In this document: piece after piece, positions 13,848-22,633 of the stretch
Layout of the letters: each line of letters starts with the position of its first letter
Position numbering within the stretch: position 1 is the first letter of the stretch
Source of the DNA: Cyanobacteriota bacterium
Lineage (GTDB): Bacteria; Cyanobacteriota; Cyanobacteriia; Cyanobacteriales; Microcoleaceae
Length of the DNA stretch: 34,770 nt
Assembly (NCBI GenBank): GCA_025362325.1
Contig: JANYGO010000250.1
Coordinates: forward strand, 1 to 34,770
Direction of reading: 5' to 3'
Position numbers and translations under genes: made by a program
Notes under the pieces: generated by a model
Seen by the model: only the letters and a program-made list of their open reading frames with translations
Databases searched by the model: none
Told to the model about the DNA's origin: nothing

Positions 13848-16800
13848 ATGACTAACTCCGACGATGACAAAAAACAACTCGCACCCCGTTCTGGACGCCG
13901 CTGGTGGCGTATCCTGCTGGTTAGCGGTACGGGAGTGGGCATTCTCGGCCTGGTTGGGGCGGTGGCCGCACGGGAGTGGGTGCAGGAAAAGTTAGCTCCT
14001 TTGGTGGCATCTGAGGTCAGTCAGACACTGAAGCGGCCTGTGCAAATCGGACGTTTGGAGCGATTTTCTCCGATCAGCTTGCGGTTTGGTCGATCGACTT
14101 TACCTGCAACTGCTACGGATCCAGATTATGCTTCCACAGAAGCAGTGGAAGTAGGATTTTCCATTTTGCCGCTGCTGTTCAATCGCACCCTAAAATTAGA
14201 TATTACTTTAGTCAAACCCAGCGCTTATATCGAACAGGACGCTCAAGGCCGCTGGGTTAATATTCCCACCCAGGACAAAAAACCTCCGGGTTTATTTAAA
14301 ACTGAAATTGAAGCAATTCGAGTTGAAAATGTCGGCGCAGTTTTGGTGCCGAGTCCCGCAATTGGCGAGAAGACTTCGGCTCCGATTTCCGTAACTATCA
14401 AAAATGGCAGCGCTTTATTTCGCGAGCAAAATCAGCGCGTTCTCTACGAGTTCAACGGTCAGTTTACAAATAATGACACTTTTGCAGTCAAGGCAGATTC
14501 TCTATTGCCTGCGGCTGAAACTAATGTGCTATTGCAATCTCAAAACTTACCTGTGTCCGACCTCGCTCGCTTGGCAAAAGTTTCCGGTATTTCTCTGCAA
14601 AAAGGTCTGGCAAATAGCAATTTAACCGTGCAAATCCGAGATAATAAATTATCTGGAATTACTGGAGTGGCGAGTTTTGCAGGAGTGCAAGCAAGTATCA
14701 AGCCTCTGAAACAGCTTATCCAAAATGGCAGCGGTCAATTGCGGTTTCAGGGAACTAATTTGATAGTCGATAGTCTGACAGGTAATTACGGTCTAATTCC
14801 CCTGCAAATAGCCGGAACAATTGCAACAGGAACTAATTTTAATACCGAACAAGCTAGTTTCAATCTGATAACTAACGTGCAACCGGTAGCTGTGGCAAGT
14901 GTTGTCAGTGCGGTGGAAGCAGAGTTAGGACAGAAAGTTGTATTGCCGATCGCAGTTGCGGGAGAAGTTAAGGCGGATGCTAAGCTGACTGGAACCGTTG
15001 CAAATCCATTACTGACAGGTACGATCGCCTCGACAAAACCTGCTACGGTCGATCGCCTGCAATTAAACAATATTAGCACTAATTTTAAACTGGAACGCGG
15101 GAGAACAGCTCAAACCCCAACTCCAAATTCTCCGTCAACTGGGCAGTTTTCCTCTTTGGCTTTGACATTGAGCGATATTTTGGTAGTGCCGGCGGCGGGC
15201 GGTAAAATTGGCGGGAAAGGTCAAATTGATCTCGCGTTGGGAAGTCAGAATTCGCGATCGGGTTTGGTGTTTGATTTGCAAGCGGAAAATGTACCCGGAG
15301 ATGCGATCGCCCAAATTTATGCTGTCCCAATTCCTGCTACTCTTAAAATTGGCAATGTCTCCGCAAAAGCTCAAGTTTTCGGCCCCTTAGACAACATTGA
15401 AGCTATAGCTAAATGGCAAGCACCGCAAGGAACTTTCCCCGCGAATGGCGAAATTAGAGCAGGCCGCAATTCGGCAGATTTGCAAAATACAGTTGTGAAA
15501 ATTGGCGACGCTGCTGTGAATGTGGATGCGGCGCTCAAAGACCGTCAGTGGCAAGCTATGCTAAAGGGCGATCGCGTAGCTATAAATAGTTTACAGCAAG
15601 TCGTACCGGGACTTAATTTACCTCCTGAACTAGCAGGTTTGTTAACCGGAACCGCCGAAGCTGCGGGCAGTCTGGACAATTTGAGTTTAAACGGTATTTC
15701 TGCTAGAGGCAAAGGAACGCTGAATCTTGCTGATAGTATTGTTGCTGTTAATGGCAAACTCGAAGCTGGTCAATGGGAAGCTTCTGGGCAGACAGAAAAA
15801 GTTGCTCTCAATCGCTTAATTGATATTGGATTGCCATTTTTAGCCCTGGAAAAGCCAGCCAATTCTAACACATCACCCGCCACCAATCTCGAAAACTTAA
15901 AATCCAAAATCCAAAATATAAAATCGTTAGACGGGCAGCTAGCAGGTGAATTTCAAGCGGCGGGAAATGTTAACAATTTAACCGCTAGTGGCATCAATCT
16001 TAGCACCAACGGCAGGCTCAATATTGCCGACAGCAATGTCAATCTCAAAGGAGAATTGGCAGCGGGAAATTGGCAAGCAACCGCAGGAACAGATCGCACT
16101 TCCATCAGTCGCTTGGTAGATTTAGGATTGCCACTGTTAGATGTCGCCTCAGCCTTCAATCCCGAAAATCAACAATATAACAATCTCAGATCCAAAATCC
16201 AAAATCTCAAATCGATTGAGGGACAGCTATCGAGTCAATTTACCGCTTCGGGAAGTCTTGACAATTTGACGGCTAGCGCAATCAATGTCAGCGGTAGAGG
16301 CCAACTAAATCTGGGCGGCAGCAATGTCAACTTTAAAGGAGAATTGGCACGGGGAAATTGGCAGGGAACCGCAGAAACCGATCGCACTTCCATCAGCAGC
16401 CTGGTAAATTTAGGATTGCCGCTGTTAGATGTAGGCTTAGCTTTCACCGCCGACAATCCCCAAGTTGTAGCCAACATCAACAATCTAAAATCCAAAATCC
16501 AAAATCTAAAATCGCTTGACGGACAAATATCGAATCAAATTCAAGCAGCCGGAAGTCTTGGTAAATCAAGCGTCGCCGATGTTTCTGTCAACAGCAGCGG
16601 TAAACTGAATATTGCTGACGGTACTGTTGATTTTAAGGGAAAATTAGATGCTGGGCGCTGGCAAGCTGTCGCGGATCTCGATCGAGTTATTCTCAGTCGC
16701 TTAGAAAAAACCGTCCGCGATACTCAACTCTTTACCCTGACGGCGACTTTGCCTAAAGGATTTGACGGCAGAATTAACGGCCAATTCCAAGCAGCGGGCA

Positions 16801-19800
16801 GTTTGGATAATTTGACAGCAAAAGGAATTCGTGCTAGTGGGGAAGGACGGGTTTTGGTCGATCGACTCGGGGCGATCGATACTACAGCTAAATTGGAAAA
16901 CGGCAACTTAGAAGCATTGCTGGAAACCAACGGAGTTACAGTCAGCAACTTAGAACAAACCCTCAAACAAACAGGTTTACTGACAGCCAATTTACCCCCA
17001 GAAATTGCCGGAACCCTCGACGGCAAAGTCAGAATTTTGGGAACTGTAGATAATTTAACCGCCAACGGCATCACAGCCAATGGCGACGGACAAATTCGAC
17101 TCGCCAACGGCGGCGGAGTTGTCAACGCCAAAGCTAGCGCGCAATCCGGGAATTGGCGCGCCTCAATCCAAGGCGACCAAATTGCCCTAAGTCGCTTCCA
17201 GAAAGCCTTTGAAGCCCAGCGCCAAAGCTTGCAAGCCAGCAGTTTAGTCTCGCAAGCCCAAAATCTCCCGCTGCTGCGAGGACTGTTTAACGGCAATGTC
17301 AATTTATCGGGCCCGATTGCTGCTGCTTCGGCGCAAACAGTTCGCGCCGGTGGCAGTTTCCGCATCTCGGAATTACCGTTTTTGAAACAACCTTTTGAGG
17401 CAATATTTAACTGGGATGGCAAACGGGTAGAAATAGAAAAAGCTGCAACTCCGGGTTTGACAGCCAACGGTTTTGTTAATGTCGAACTCGAAGGTAAAGG
17501 ATTACCGTCAATTTCTAATCTAGATTTGGATATCAAACTCTCCAACTTTAACCTGGAAGCCTTGCCAGCAGAACAGTTGGCATTTTTGTCCACCGTGGCG
17601 GACAAAAATTCCTCACAGAAAAACGCACCCCTGCGCGGCAACGTCGATTTCACCGGCCGCCTCACCGGAACCCTCGCCGCCCTCAGCTTAGTTGGCGACG
17701 TGGAAGTGCGAAATTTAGCAGTAAATCAGATAGCTTTTGACCCGGTACTGGCGGGGAAAGTGAATGCGAGTTCGGACAAAAGTGTAAATTTGCGTTTGGC
17801 CGGTCGCCAAGACAAAATTGAAGTAGCCTTAAATCCATCTTTTCTGCCGACATCTTTCTTAGTTAAACGCGGGGAATCGGTAGCCAGCGGCCAAACAGAG
17901 GGAGAAACTTTGCGAGTTAATTTAAGCGATTTTCCCCTCGCTGCTTTGAATCTCTCACCGGGACAAGATGTCGGTTTGGGGCCGATAACTGGTACGGTTT
18001 CGGGACAAGTGAATGTGCCCGGTTGGAAGATGCCGTTAAATCCGCAGACTCTGCAAGCAAACGGACAAATTGCGATCGCCCAACCGGCGATCGGCTACAT
18101 TAAAGGTGACAGTTTCCAAGCCGAATTCAGCTATGCTAACGGCAGCGCCACTCTGACAAACGGCATATTCCGTCAAGGCAGCGGTCAATACTTAATTTCC
18201 GGCAACGTCAAAGCAGGCGCCAACCCCGAATTTGCCGGGAAAGTGAACATCCAGCAGGGGAATTTGCAGCAAGTTTTAACCGCTTTGCAGTATTTCAATT
18301 TAACCGATTTCGCCCGCGGCCTCAAACCTCCGGTTTACGCTAGGGCCGCCTCTGTGCAAACTGTCGGAGTCGGAGAACCGGAAGCCCCGCTAATCGAACA
18401 GTTGCGCCGCTTGGCAGAAATAGAAGCAATTTTGCAGCAGCAGCAAGCAGTGAAATCAGCGGAAAAATTGCCTGCATTATCTGAGTTGCAGGGAACTTTT
18501 GGCGGAGAAATTGCTGTCGCCGGTTCTTTGCGGACGGGCGTGCAAGCTCAATTTAACGTTAAAGGCGATAATTGGCAGTGGGGCAAATATGTTGCGAACC
18601 AGTTCAGCGTTGAGGGCAGTTTTCAGGATGGGATTTTAACTATTTTACCTCTGGAAATTCGATCGGGCAAAAGTGCGATCGGATTTTCGGGACAATTGGG
18701 ACAAAAAGCCCAATCCGGGCAGTTGCGGATAGAAAATCTGCCGGTGGAAGAGTTAGCAAAACTGGTGGAATTGCCCTTTGTGGACGTAACCGGAAACTTG
18801 AATTTGCGGGCGAACTTGGCCGGCAGTTTAGAAAACCCGCAAGCCACCGGGGAATTGAGTTTGCTTGACGGTACGTTAAACGGAGAACCAATTAAAAAAG
18901 CCGACAGCAGTTTCAGTTACAGCAACGCCCGCCTGAATTTTGGCGGCAGCGCTTTGGTAACTCAAAGCGAACCAATTGAAGTGCAAGGAAGTTTGCCTTT
19001 TGAGTTGCCGTTTGCTGCGGTAAAACCTGACAGCAATCAAATTGATTTCAGGGCGAATTTGAAAAATGAAGGATTGGCAATTATTAATGTATTGACTCCA
19101 CAAGTTGCTTGGGTCAGCGGTAAGGGACAGGTGCAAATTCGCGTGGGAGGGACGCTGCAACAGCCTGTAGCGCAAGGACTTGCAAATTTTGAAAATGCCA
19201 CCGTCCGGGCGAGAACCTTCCCCGAACCGATTACAGGGCTGACTGGGACGGTGCGCTTTGAGGGCGATCGAATTCGGGTAGAGGGAATTCGGGGACAGTT
19301 GACTAAGGGAGAAGTTGTGGTGCAGGGCGTGATTCCGCTGTCTGTACCTTTTGCTGCGGGCGATGTCGATGCGGCGACTCCTTTGACTGTGAATCTCGAC
19401 AAGTTGGCATTGAATCTTAAAGGATTGTACCGCGGCGGCGCAGTCGGTCAAGTTCAGGCAACGGGCACGGCTTTTCGGCCCCGGTTGAGCGGTAACATTG
19501 AACTCTACGATGGCGAAGTATTTCTGCCCAGTGCCGGCGGCGGCACAACTCAGTTAGCTTCTTCTCCTTCTGCTTCTCCTTCTCCTTCCGATTCCCCTTC
19601 CACATCTTCCCCTTCCCCTGCGACTGAGGTTTCTCCTTCCCCTACGACTGAGGTTTCTGCTTCTCCTGCGACTCCGACTTCCCCTTCTCCTTCTCCTTCC
19701 TTTGATGTTGCCTTCAACGATTTGCAACTGAAGTTGGGCCGGGGCGTGCGGGTAACGAGTCCGCCGATATTAGATTTTCAGGCGACTGGGGGTTTGACGG

Positions 19801-20564
19801 TGAATGGAACTTTAGACGATATTCGCCCTGTGGGTACGATTCGGTTGACTTCGGGGGCGGTGAATTTGTTTACCACGCAGTTTAAGCTTGATAAGGGATA
19901 CCCGCAAACTGCTACCTTTGTACCAGGACAAGGACTCGATCCGACGTTGGATGTAAGATTGGCAACTTCGGTGCAGGAAGTAACGCGGTTCCGCACTCCG
20001 GGAACATCTGTCGCCTCTGAAATAGCCGACGAACCGACAAGTTTCGGCAGCGTGCGGAGTGTCCGAATTCAAGCGTTAGTGCAGGGTAAAGCTTCTCAAT
20101 TGGCGGAAAGTCTGGAGTTGAGGAGTTCTCCAAGTCGATCGGAAACAGAGATTGTAGCGCTACTAGGTGGCAGTTTCGTGCAGACTTTAGGACAGGGAGA
20201 CAGTACACTGGCGATCGCAAATTTAGCCGGTGCAGGATTATTAAACAACCTGCAATCCGTGATTACCAACGCCACAGGATTGAGCGAATTCCGGTTGTTT
20301 CCGACTCGAATCAGAGGCAATGAAGGTCAAACAGCGCGTTCCAGTTCAGGGGCCACTTCTGGCGCAGGTTCCCTCGGTATCGGCTTAGAAGTTGGTGCCG
20401 ACATCACGCGCAATCTTTCAGCATCAATCATCCGAGTTTTGTCAGCCAATCAGCCGACGGAGTTTAATTTGCGGTATCGTTTAAACGACAAAATCCTGCT
20501 GAGAAGTTCCACCAATTTCCAAGGAGACAATCGTGTCACCGCCGAATACGAATTGAGGTTTTAG
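13848..20564 (+). CDS. tamB: TamB-type translocation/assembly protein (DUF490/AsmA-like superfamily)
   Basis: 2238 residues. A basic start (RSGRRWWR) and one membrane anchor at about 22-45 precede a very long beta-rich periplasmic body. The C-terminal 350 residues form the TamB domain, with VRIQALVQGKASQLAESLEL, LLGGSFVQTLGQ, GLEVGADITRNLSASIIRVL and a final beta strand ending in aromatic F (AEYELRF). TamB bridges inner and outer membranes and serves lipid transport or Omp85-assisted assembly; bacterial members bind TamA/BamA. Residues about 600-1000 contain a tandem module of about 95 residues (GRLNIADSNVNLKGEL-type strand pairs). A Ser/Pro/Thr linker lies at about 1904-1951. Three consecutive modules carry an extra NLKSKIQNLKS segment encoded by heptamer repeats. 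No Omp85 gene is adjacent. Longer than proteobacterial TamB (about 1260), as usual for cyanobacteria. Confidence 0.92.
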   Translation: MTNSDDDKKQLAPRSGRRWWRILLVSGTGVGILGLVGAVAAREWVQEKLAPLVASEVSQTLKRPVQIGRLERFSPISLRFGRSTLPATATDPDYASTEAVEVGFSILPLLFNRTLKLDITLVKPSAYIEQDAQGRWVNIPTQDKKPPGLFKTEIEAIRVENVGAVLVPSPAIGEKTSAPISVTIKNGSALFREQNQRVLYEFNGQFTNNDTFAVKADSLLPAAETNVLLQSQNLPVSDLARLAKVSGISLQKGLANSNLTVQIRDNKLSGITGVASFAGVQASIKPLKQLIQNGSGQLRFQGTNLIVDSLTGNYGLIPLQIAGTIATGTNFNTEQASFNLITNVQPVAVASVVSAVEAELGQKVVLPIAVAGEVKADAKLTGTVANPLLTGTIASTKPATVDRLQLNNISTNFKLERGRTAQTPTPNSPSTGQFSSLALTLSDILVVPAAGGKIGGKGQIDLALGSQNSRSGLVFDLQAENVPGDAIAQIYAVPIPATLKIGNVSAKAQVFGPLDNIEAIAKWQAPQGTFPANGEIRAGRNSADLQNTVVKIGDAAVNVDAALKDRQWQAMLKGDRVAINSLQQVVPGLNLPPELAGLLTGTAEAAGSLDNLSLNGISARGKGTLNLADSIVAVNGKLEAGQWEASGQTEKVALNRLIDIGLPFLALEKPANSNTSPATNLENLKSKIQNIKSLDGQLAGEFQAAGNVNNLTASGINLSTNGRLNIADSNVNLKGELAAGNWQATAGTDRTSISRLVDLGLPLLDVASAFNPENQQYNNLRSKIQNLKSIEGQLSSQFTASGSLDNLTASAINVSGRGQLNLGGSNVNFKGELARGNWQGTAETDRTSISSLVNLGLPLLDVGLAFTADNPQVVANINNLKSKIQNLKSLDGQISNQIQAAGSLGKSSVADVSVNSSGKLNIADGTVDFKGKLDAGRWQAVADLDRVILSRLEKTVRDTQLFTLTATLPKGFDGRINGQFQAAGSLDNLTAKGIRASGEGRVLVDRLGAIDTTAKLENGNLEALLETNGVTVSNLEQTLKQTGLLTANLPPEIAGTLDGKVRILGTVDNLTANGITANGDGQIRLANGGGVVNAKASAQSGNWRASIQGDQIALSRFQKAFEAQRQSLQASSLVSQAQNLPLLRGLFNGNVNLSGPIAAASAQTVRAGGSFRISELPFLKQPFEAIFNWDGKRVEIEKAATPGLTANGFVNVELEGKGLPSISNLDLDIKLSNFNLEALPAEQLAFLSTVADKNSSQKNAPLRGNVDFTGRLTGTLAALSLVGDVEVRNLAVNQIAFDPVLAGKVNASSDKSVNLRLAGRQDKIEVALNPSFLPTSFLVKRGESVASGQTEGETLRVNLSDFPLAALNLSPGQDVGLGPITGTVSGQVNVPGWKMPLNPQTLQANGQIAIAQPAIGYIKGDSFQAEFSYANGSATLTNGIFRQGSGQYLISGNVKAGANPEFAGKVNIQQGNLQQVLTALQYFNLTDFARGLKPPVYARAASVQTVGVGEPEAPLIEQLRRLAEIEAILQQQQAVKSAEKLPALSELQGTFGGEIAVAGSLRTGVQAQFNVKGDNWQWGKYVANQFSVEGSFQDGILTILPLEIRSGKSAIGFSGQLGQKAQSGQLRIENLPVEELAKLVELPFVDVTGNLNLRANLAGSLENPQATGELSLLDGTLNGEPIKKADSSFSYSNARLNFGGSALVTQSEPIEVQGSLPFELPFAAVKPDSNQIDFRANLKNEGLAIINVLTPQVAWVSGKGQVQIRVGGTLQQPVAQGLANFENATVRARTFPEPITGLTGTVRFEGDRIRVEGIRGQLTKGEVVVQGVIPLSVPFAAGDVDAATPLTVNLDKLALNLKGLYRGGAVGQVQATGTAFRPRLSGNIELYDGEVFLPSAGGGTTQLASSPSASPSPSDSPSTSSPSPATEVSPSPTTEVSASPATPTSPSPSPSFDVAFNDLQLKLGRGVRVTSPPILDFQATGGLTVNGTLDDIRPVGTIRLTSGAVNLFTTQFKLDKGYPQTATFVPGQGLDPTLDVRLATSVQEVTRFRTPGTSVASEIADEPTSFGSVRSVRIQALVQGKASQLAESLELRSSPSRSETEIVALLGGSFVQTLGQGDSTLAIANLAGAGLLNNLQSVITNATGLSEFRLFPTRIRGNEGQTARSSSGATSGAGSLGIGLEVGADITRNLSASIIRVLSANQPTEFNLRYRLNDKILLRSSTNFQGDNRVTAEYELRF
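15892..16524. repeat. Three in-frame TAAAATC-type heptamer insertions in tamB
   Basis: AAAATCCAAAATCC-type heptamer runs occur at about 15895-15930, 16186-16216 and 16480-16514, spaced about 290-300 bp, and encode ENLKSKIQNIKSLDG, NNLRSKIQNLKSIEG and NNLKSKIQNLKSLDG. The following module (from about 16560) lacks the segment and has PKGFDGRINGQF at the same place, so the heptamers look like additions copied along with the module. Confidence 0.75.
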
Positions 20565-20565
20565 G

Positions 20566-20598
20566 CATTAGTCATTAGTCATTAGTCATTAGTCATTG
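20566..20598. repeat. STRR heptamer CATTAGT x4
   Basis: ATTAGTC repeats about 4.5 times starting 2 bp after the tamB stop codon. The same heptamer, in both orientations, forms the hairpin at 31588-31662. Confidence 0.85.
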
Positions 20599-20614
20599 AT
20601 TACCATACTTCCCA

Positions 20615-20677
20615 GAAACCCGGTTTCTTCCGAGATATTTTGCCACCCAACCCAGATTGTGTAAGAAACCGGGTTTC
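20615..20677. repeat. Paired inverted repeat, GAAACCCGGTTTC, second copy
   Basis: GAAACCCGGTTTC at 20615-20627 and GAAACCGGGTTTC at 20665-20677, offset 50 bp; the spacer differs from the copy at 7125-7186 while both arms are identical. It lies after tamB and could be its terminator hairpin. Confidence 0.85.
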
Positions 20678-20706
20678 TTGGCCTTTGCAATATTCCCAAT
20701 TCTCAA

Positions 20707-20735
20707 TTACCAATTTCCCAATAATTTGCTATAAT
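20707..20735 (+). promoter_or_regulatory. Predicted sigma70-type promoter
   Basis: TTACCA (20707-20712), 17-bp spacer, consensus TATAAT (20730-20735). It lies 64 bp before the start codon of the orphan gene at 20799, with AGGAG at 20785-20789 as ribosome binding site. Prediction only. Confidence 0.6.
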
Positions 20736-20798
20736 AATAGTAACAGCAGCAAATTAGTCCTGCCAACCCCGCACAAAAGATTATAGGAGTTAAGTCAA

Positions 20799-21164
20799 AT
20801 GGCAAACAAACTCCAAGTGAACACAAAGGCGATCGGCTACAGCGACTTTTACTGGAACCGATTTAGTCCGAGAGTCGCGACTATCAGTAGTATCCGCAAC
20901 GCCAACCACTGGGACGGCGGATATATCACCTACATTGCATATCCCACAAAAGTAGAAGCAACAGCAGCAATGAAATACTTGCTACTGAACCAAAAAGTCA
21001 CCGATGTCGATATGCGAAAAGCCAAGCGAATGAAAGCAAAAGGCATTCGGTGGGAGCTAAAAATTCGGGGATTAGCTTTTAATGAAGTGTTGAAACTGGC
21101 AACAATGGACATAACTGGAAAGCTAGTTATGTCACCTGTAACAACAACTCAAGCCACAGGCTGA
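20799..21164 (+). CDS. Hypothetical basic protein
   Basis: 121 residues, not recognised. It is rich in Lys/Arg (e.g. DMRKAKRMKAKGIRWELKIRG at about 67-87, quoted in part: MRKAKRMKAKG) and aromatic residues near the N-terminus (YSDFYWNRFSP), with a Thr-rich end (MSPVTTTQATG). No membrane segment, signal peptide or Cys cluster. It looks like a small alpha/beta fold. Expression signals are good: a near-consensus promoter at 20707-20735 and AGGAG 9 bp before ATG. Codon use resembles neighbours. It stands alone between the tamB repeats and the toxin-antitoxin cluster. Nucleic-acid binding is a guess from the charge; a phage or mobile origin is possible because of the location, without direct proof. 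Confidence 0.65.
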   Translation: MANKLQVNTKAIGYSDFYWNRFSPRVATISSIRNANHWDGGYITYIAYPTKVEATAAMKYLLLNQKVTDVDMRKAKRMKAKGIRWELKIRGLAFNEVLKLATMDITGKLVMSPVTTTQATG

Positions 21165-21282
21165 TAACTGCATAGGATTTGTAGGAGCGGTGCCCCCGTG
21201 CCCGCCCTCGACAATCTTTAACACAAATCAAAGATTTAGCAGCGACGCACCATGCAAGATACAATTCAATACGGTTCAGCAG

Positions 21283-21413
21283 TAGGGTGCGTCAGTTTAG
21301 TAATTCTCAATCATCACTGATAATCTCATTCTGACACACCATTTATTCCGGGCGTGGGTCATTTTTGAAATTGTGAGGAAAGTCGCGACAATCTCCTTAG
21401 CTGACGCACCCTA
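21283..21413. repeat. 131-bp MITE-like element with TAGGGTGCGTCAG ends
   Basis: TAGGGTGCGTCAG at 21283-21295 and its exact reverse complement CTGACGCACCCTA at 21401-21413. Similar ends bound a 67-bp copy at 34351-34417, and a left-end copy without a partner is at 22180-22231. The right end overlaps the last codons of the antitoxin gene. No transposase, so any movement would need one in trans. Confidence 0.75.
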
Positions 21414-21747
21414 ACTCACGAGAATTTATTGATACTTCTGGTGTTTTACCTTGACTAGCTGCAATCTCTGTCTTTAATCCTAAAGCCTTCAGCAAACCAA
21501 TAAATCGGTAAATCTCTTCTCCCCCGGATGCTTGCAGCAATTCCTGAAGTTTATCCCAATTTTGTACATCATCTTGAGCTATAATAGAGACTTGACTTTG
21601 AGCTTTAACTATGTCTCTGAGTACCGTCAGTAACAGTTCGGGTTCCGGTGCTGTTTCTTCTAAAATTGCTTGAATATAAGCAGCAGTTTCTTCAATGTCT
21701 TGGAGGGAGTGAATCAGATAATCATGGTAACTGTGCGTTTTAGGCAT
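21397..21747 (-). CDS. Antidote of a RelE/HigB-type addiction module (HigA-like, TIGR02684-type)
   Basis: 116 residues. MPKTHSYHDYLIHSLQD at the start and YIQAILEE, PELLLTVLRDIVKAQ next match the family called putative addiction module antidote protein, partner of TIGR02683 killer proteins. The normal Cro-like HTH should follow; here only a shortened form is visible (NWDKLQELLQASGGEEIYRFIGLLKALGLKTEIA, quoted in part: FIGLLKALGLK), so DNA binding may be weak. Its ATG (21747-21745) overlaps the end of the toxin frame by 8 bp. The last residues LGCVS and the TAA stop come from the terminal repeat of the MITE-like element at 21283-21413. With the toxin broken, the antidote is now an orphan. Confidence 0.7.
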   Translation of the reverse strand: MPKTHSYHDYLIHSLQDIEETAAYIQAILEETAPEPELLLTVLRDIVKAQSQVSIIAQDDVQNWDKLQELLQASGGEEIYRFIGLLKALGLKTEIAASQGKTPEVSINSRELGCVS

Positions 21748-22078
21748 CGTCTCTACTCCTGAATTCTAACCAGTATTCTTTGGCTTTGCGAATATCTCGA
21801 TCTTGGGTACTTTTATCTCCACCGCAAAGGAGGAGTATAATAGTTGAGTCTCTTTCTGCAAAATAAACCCGGTAGCCGGCGCCCCAGTCAATTTTTTATT
21901 CGCAAACACCCTCTCCTACTGATTTACTGTCTCCTAAATTACCAATAGCAACTCGCTGAAGTCTACCTTTTATTTTAGCTTTCCCTTCGCGATCGCGCAA
22001 AGCATCAAGCCAGTCTTCAAAAGGGATTTTTCCCTCTAAGGTTTCATAGGTTTGAATTTCACGCTTGTGGACTTCCAT
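21740..22078 (-). pseudogene. RelE/HigB-type toxin gene with internal in-frame stop
   Basis: Reading from ATG 22078-22076, the frame gives MEVHKREIQTYET, FEDWLDALRD, AKIKGRLQRVAIGNLGDSK and GVCE, then TAA at 21898-21896. The same frame continues KIDWGAGYRVYFAERDS, IILLLCGGDKSTQDRDI, AKEYWLEF and stops at 21742-21740, for 113 codons in total. The restored protein has the layout of the RelE/HigB-like killer family (TIGR02683), including the YRVYFA strand and the CGGDKSTQ segment. A single TTA (Leu) to TAA change explains the stop. The toxin precedes the antidote and overlaps it by 8 bp, the usual order in this subfamily. The 60-residue product lacks the C-terminal active-site half, so it is inactive unless the stop is read through. 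Confidence 0.82.
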
Positions 22079-22179
22079 GACTCTATTTAGTAAAAGCCTA
22101 AGTGTCAAATGATATCATTTTTGGTAGCTGCGATTTTGTATGTGATGGCGTGCGATCGAAGTGAAGCAATCTCAAGCGG

Positions 22180-22231
22180 TAGAGTGCGTCAGTGTCGTGA
22201 TTCTCAATCATCACCGAAAATCTAATTCTGA
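22180..22231. repeat. Left-end copy of the TAGGGTGCGTCAG element
   Basis: About 45 of 52 positions match 21283-21334 (shared ATTCTCAATCATCAC core). No matching right end was found nearby, so it is a partial copy. Together with 21283-21413 it brackets the decayed toxin-antidote pair in direct orientation. Confidence 0.7.
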
Positions 22232-22252
22232 TCTCTTGATTTTGATTAACTA

Positions 22253-22633
22253 TTAATCAACAGTCACATTCTCAAACAAAATAGGTTGAATTCGCCTCAA
22301 GACTTCCTCAATTATATCTAATCGACATTCACTAAGAAAACTTGCCTGCCTAGCCCTATAATCTAGAGAACGCAGTTGATCCGTCATAATTACACCTGTT
22401 ATCGCTTCACCTTCTGGAATGGGAACATAAAACGGATTTTTGCGTTTTGTGCTGCTAAGGGGACAGACGAACACAAACCCCATTTTTCGGTTAAATTTAG
22501 TTTGACTCACAACCAGTGCAGGTCTAGTCCCCATTTGTTCGTGTCCTGCTTGAGGGTCAAAATTGAGGCGAATAAAATGACCTCGTTCGGGGATATAGTT
22601 TACCAAACTTCCTCTCCTTCTGGTTTTCCCCAA
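22253..22633 (-). CDS. mazF: MazF-type endoribonuclease toxin
   Basis: Up to 126 residues. YIPERGHFIRLNFDPQAGHEQ, GTRPALVVSQTKFN and PLSSTKRKNPFYVPIP reproduce the E. coli MazF pattern (YxPDxGDLxWxxFDPxxGxEQxGxRPAxVLS), followed by GVIMTDQLRSLDYRAR. MazF cleaves single-stranded mRNA at short sites. The PDxGD position reads PERGH. ATG 22633 would put nine extra residues on the protein; TTG 22606 is more likely the start, because AGGAGAGG lies just upstream and homologues begin there. From TTG the gene overlaps the mazE stop by 7 bp (TTGGTAA), suggesting translational coupling. It forms a module with mazE. Confidence 0.9.
   Translation of the reverse strand: MGKTRRRGSLVNYIPERGHFIRLNFDPQAGHEQMGTRPALVVSQTKFNRKMGFVFVCPLSSTKRKNPFYVPIPEGEAITGVIMTDQLRSLDYRARQASFLSECRLDIIEEVLRRIQPILFENVTVD

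Noticed and set aside
16724..17665. 313-residue antisense frame within tamB
   Set aside because: Long only because of tamB codon bias; no start signal and no domain pattern, while the sense frame is uninterrupted.
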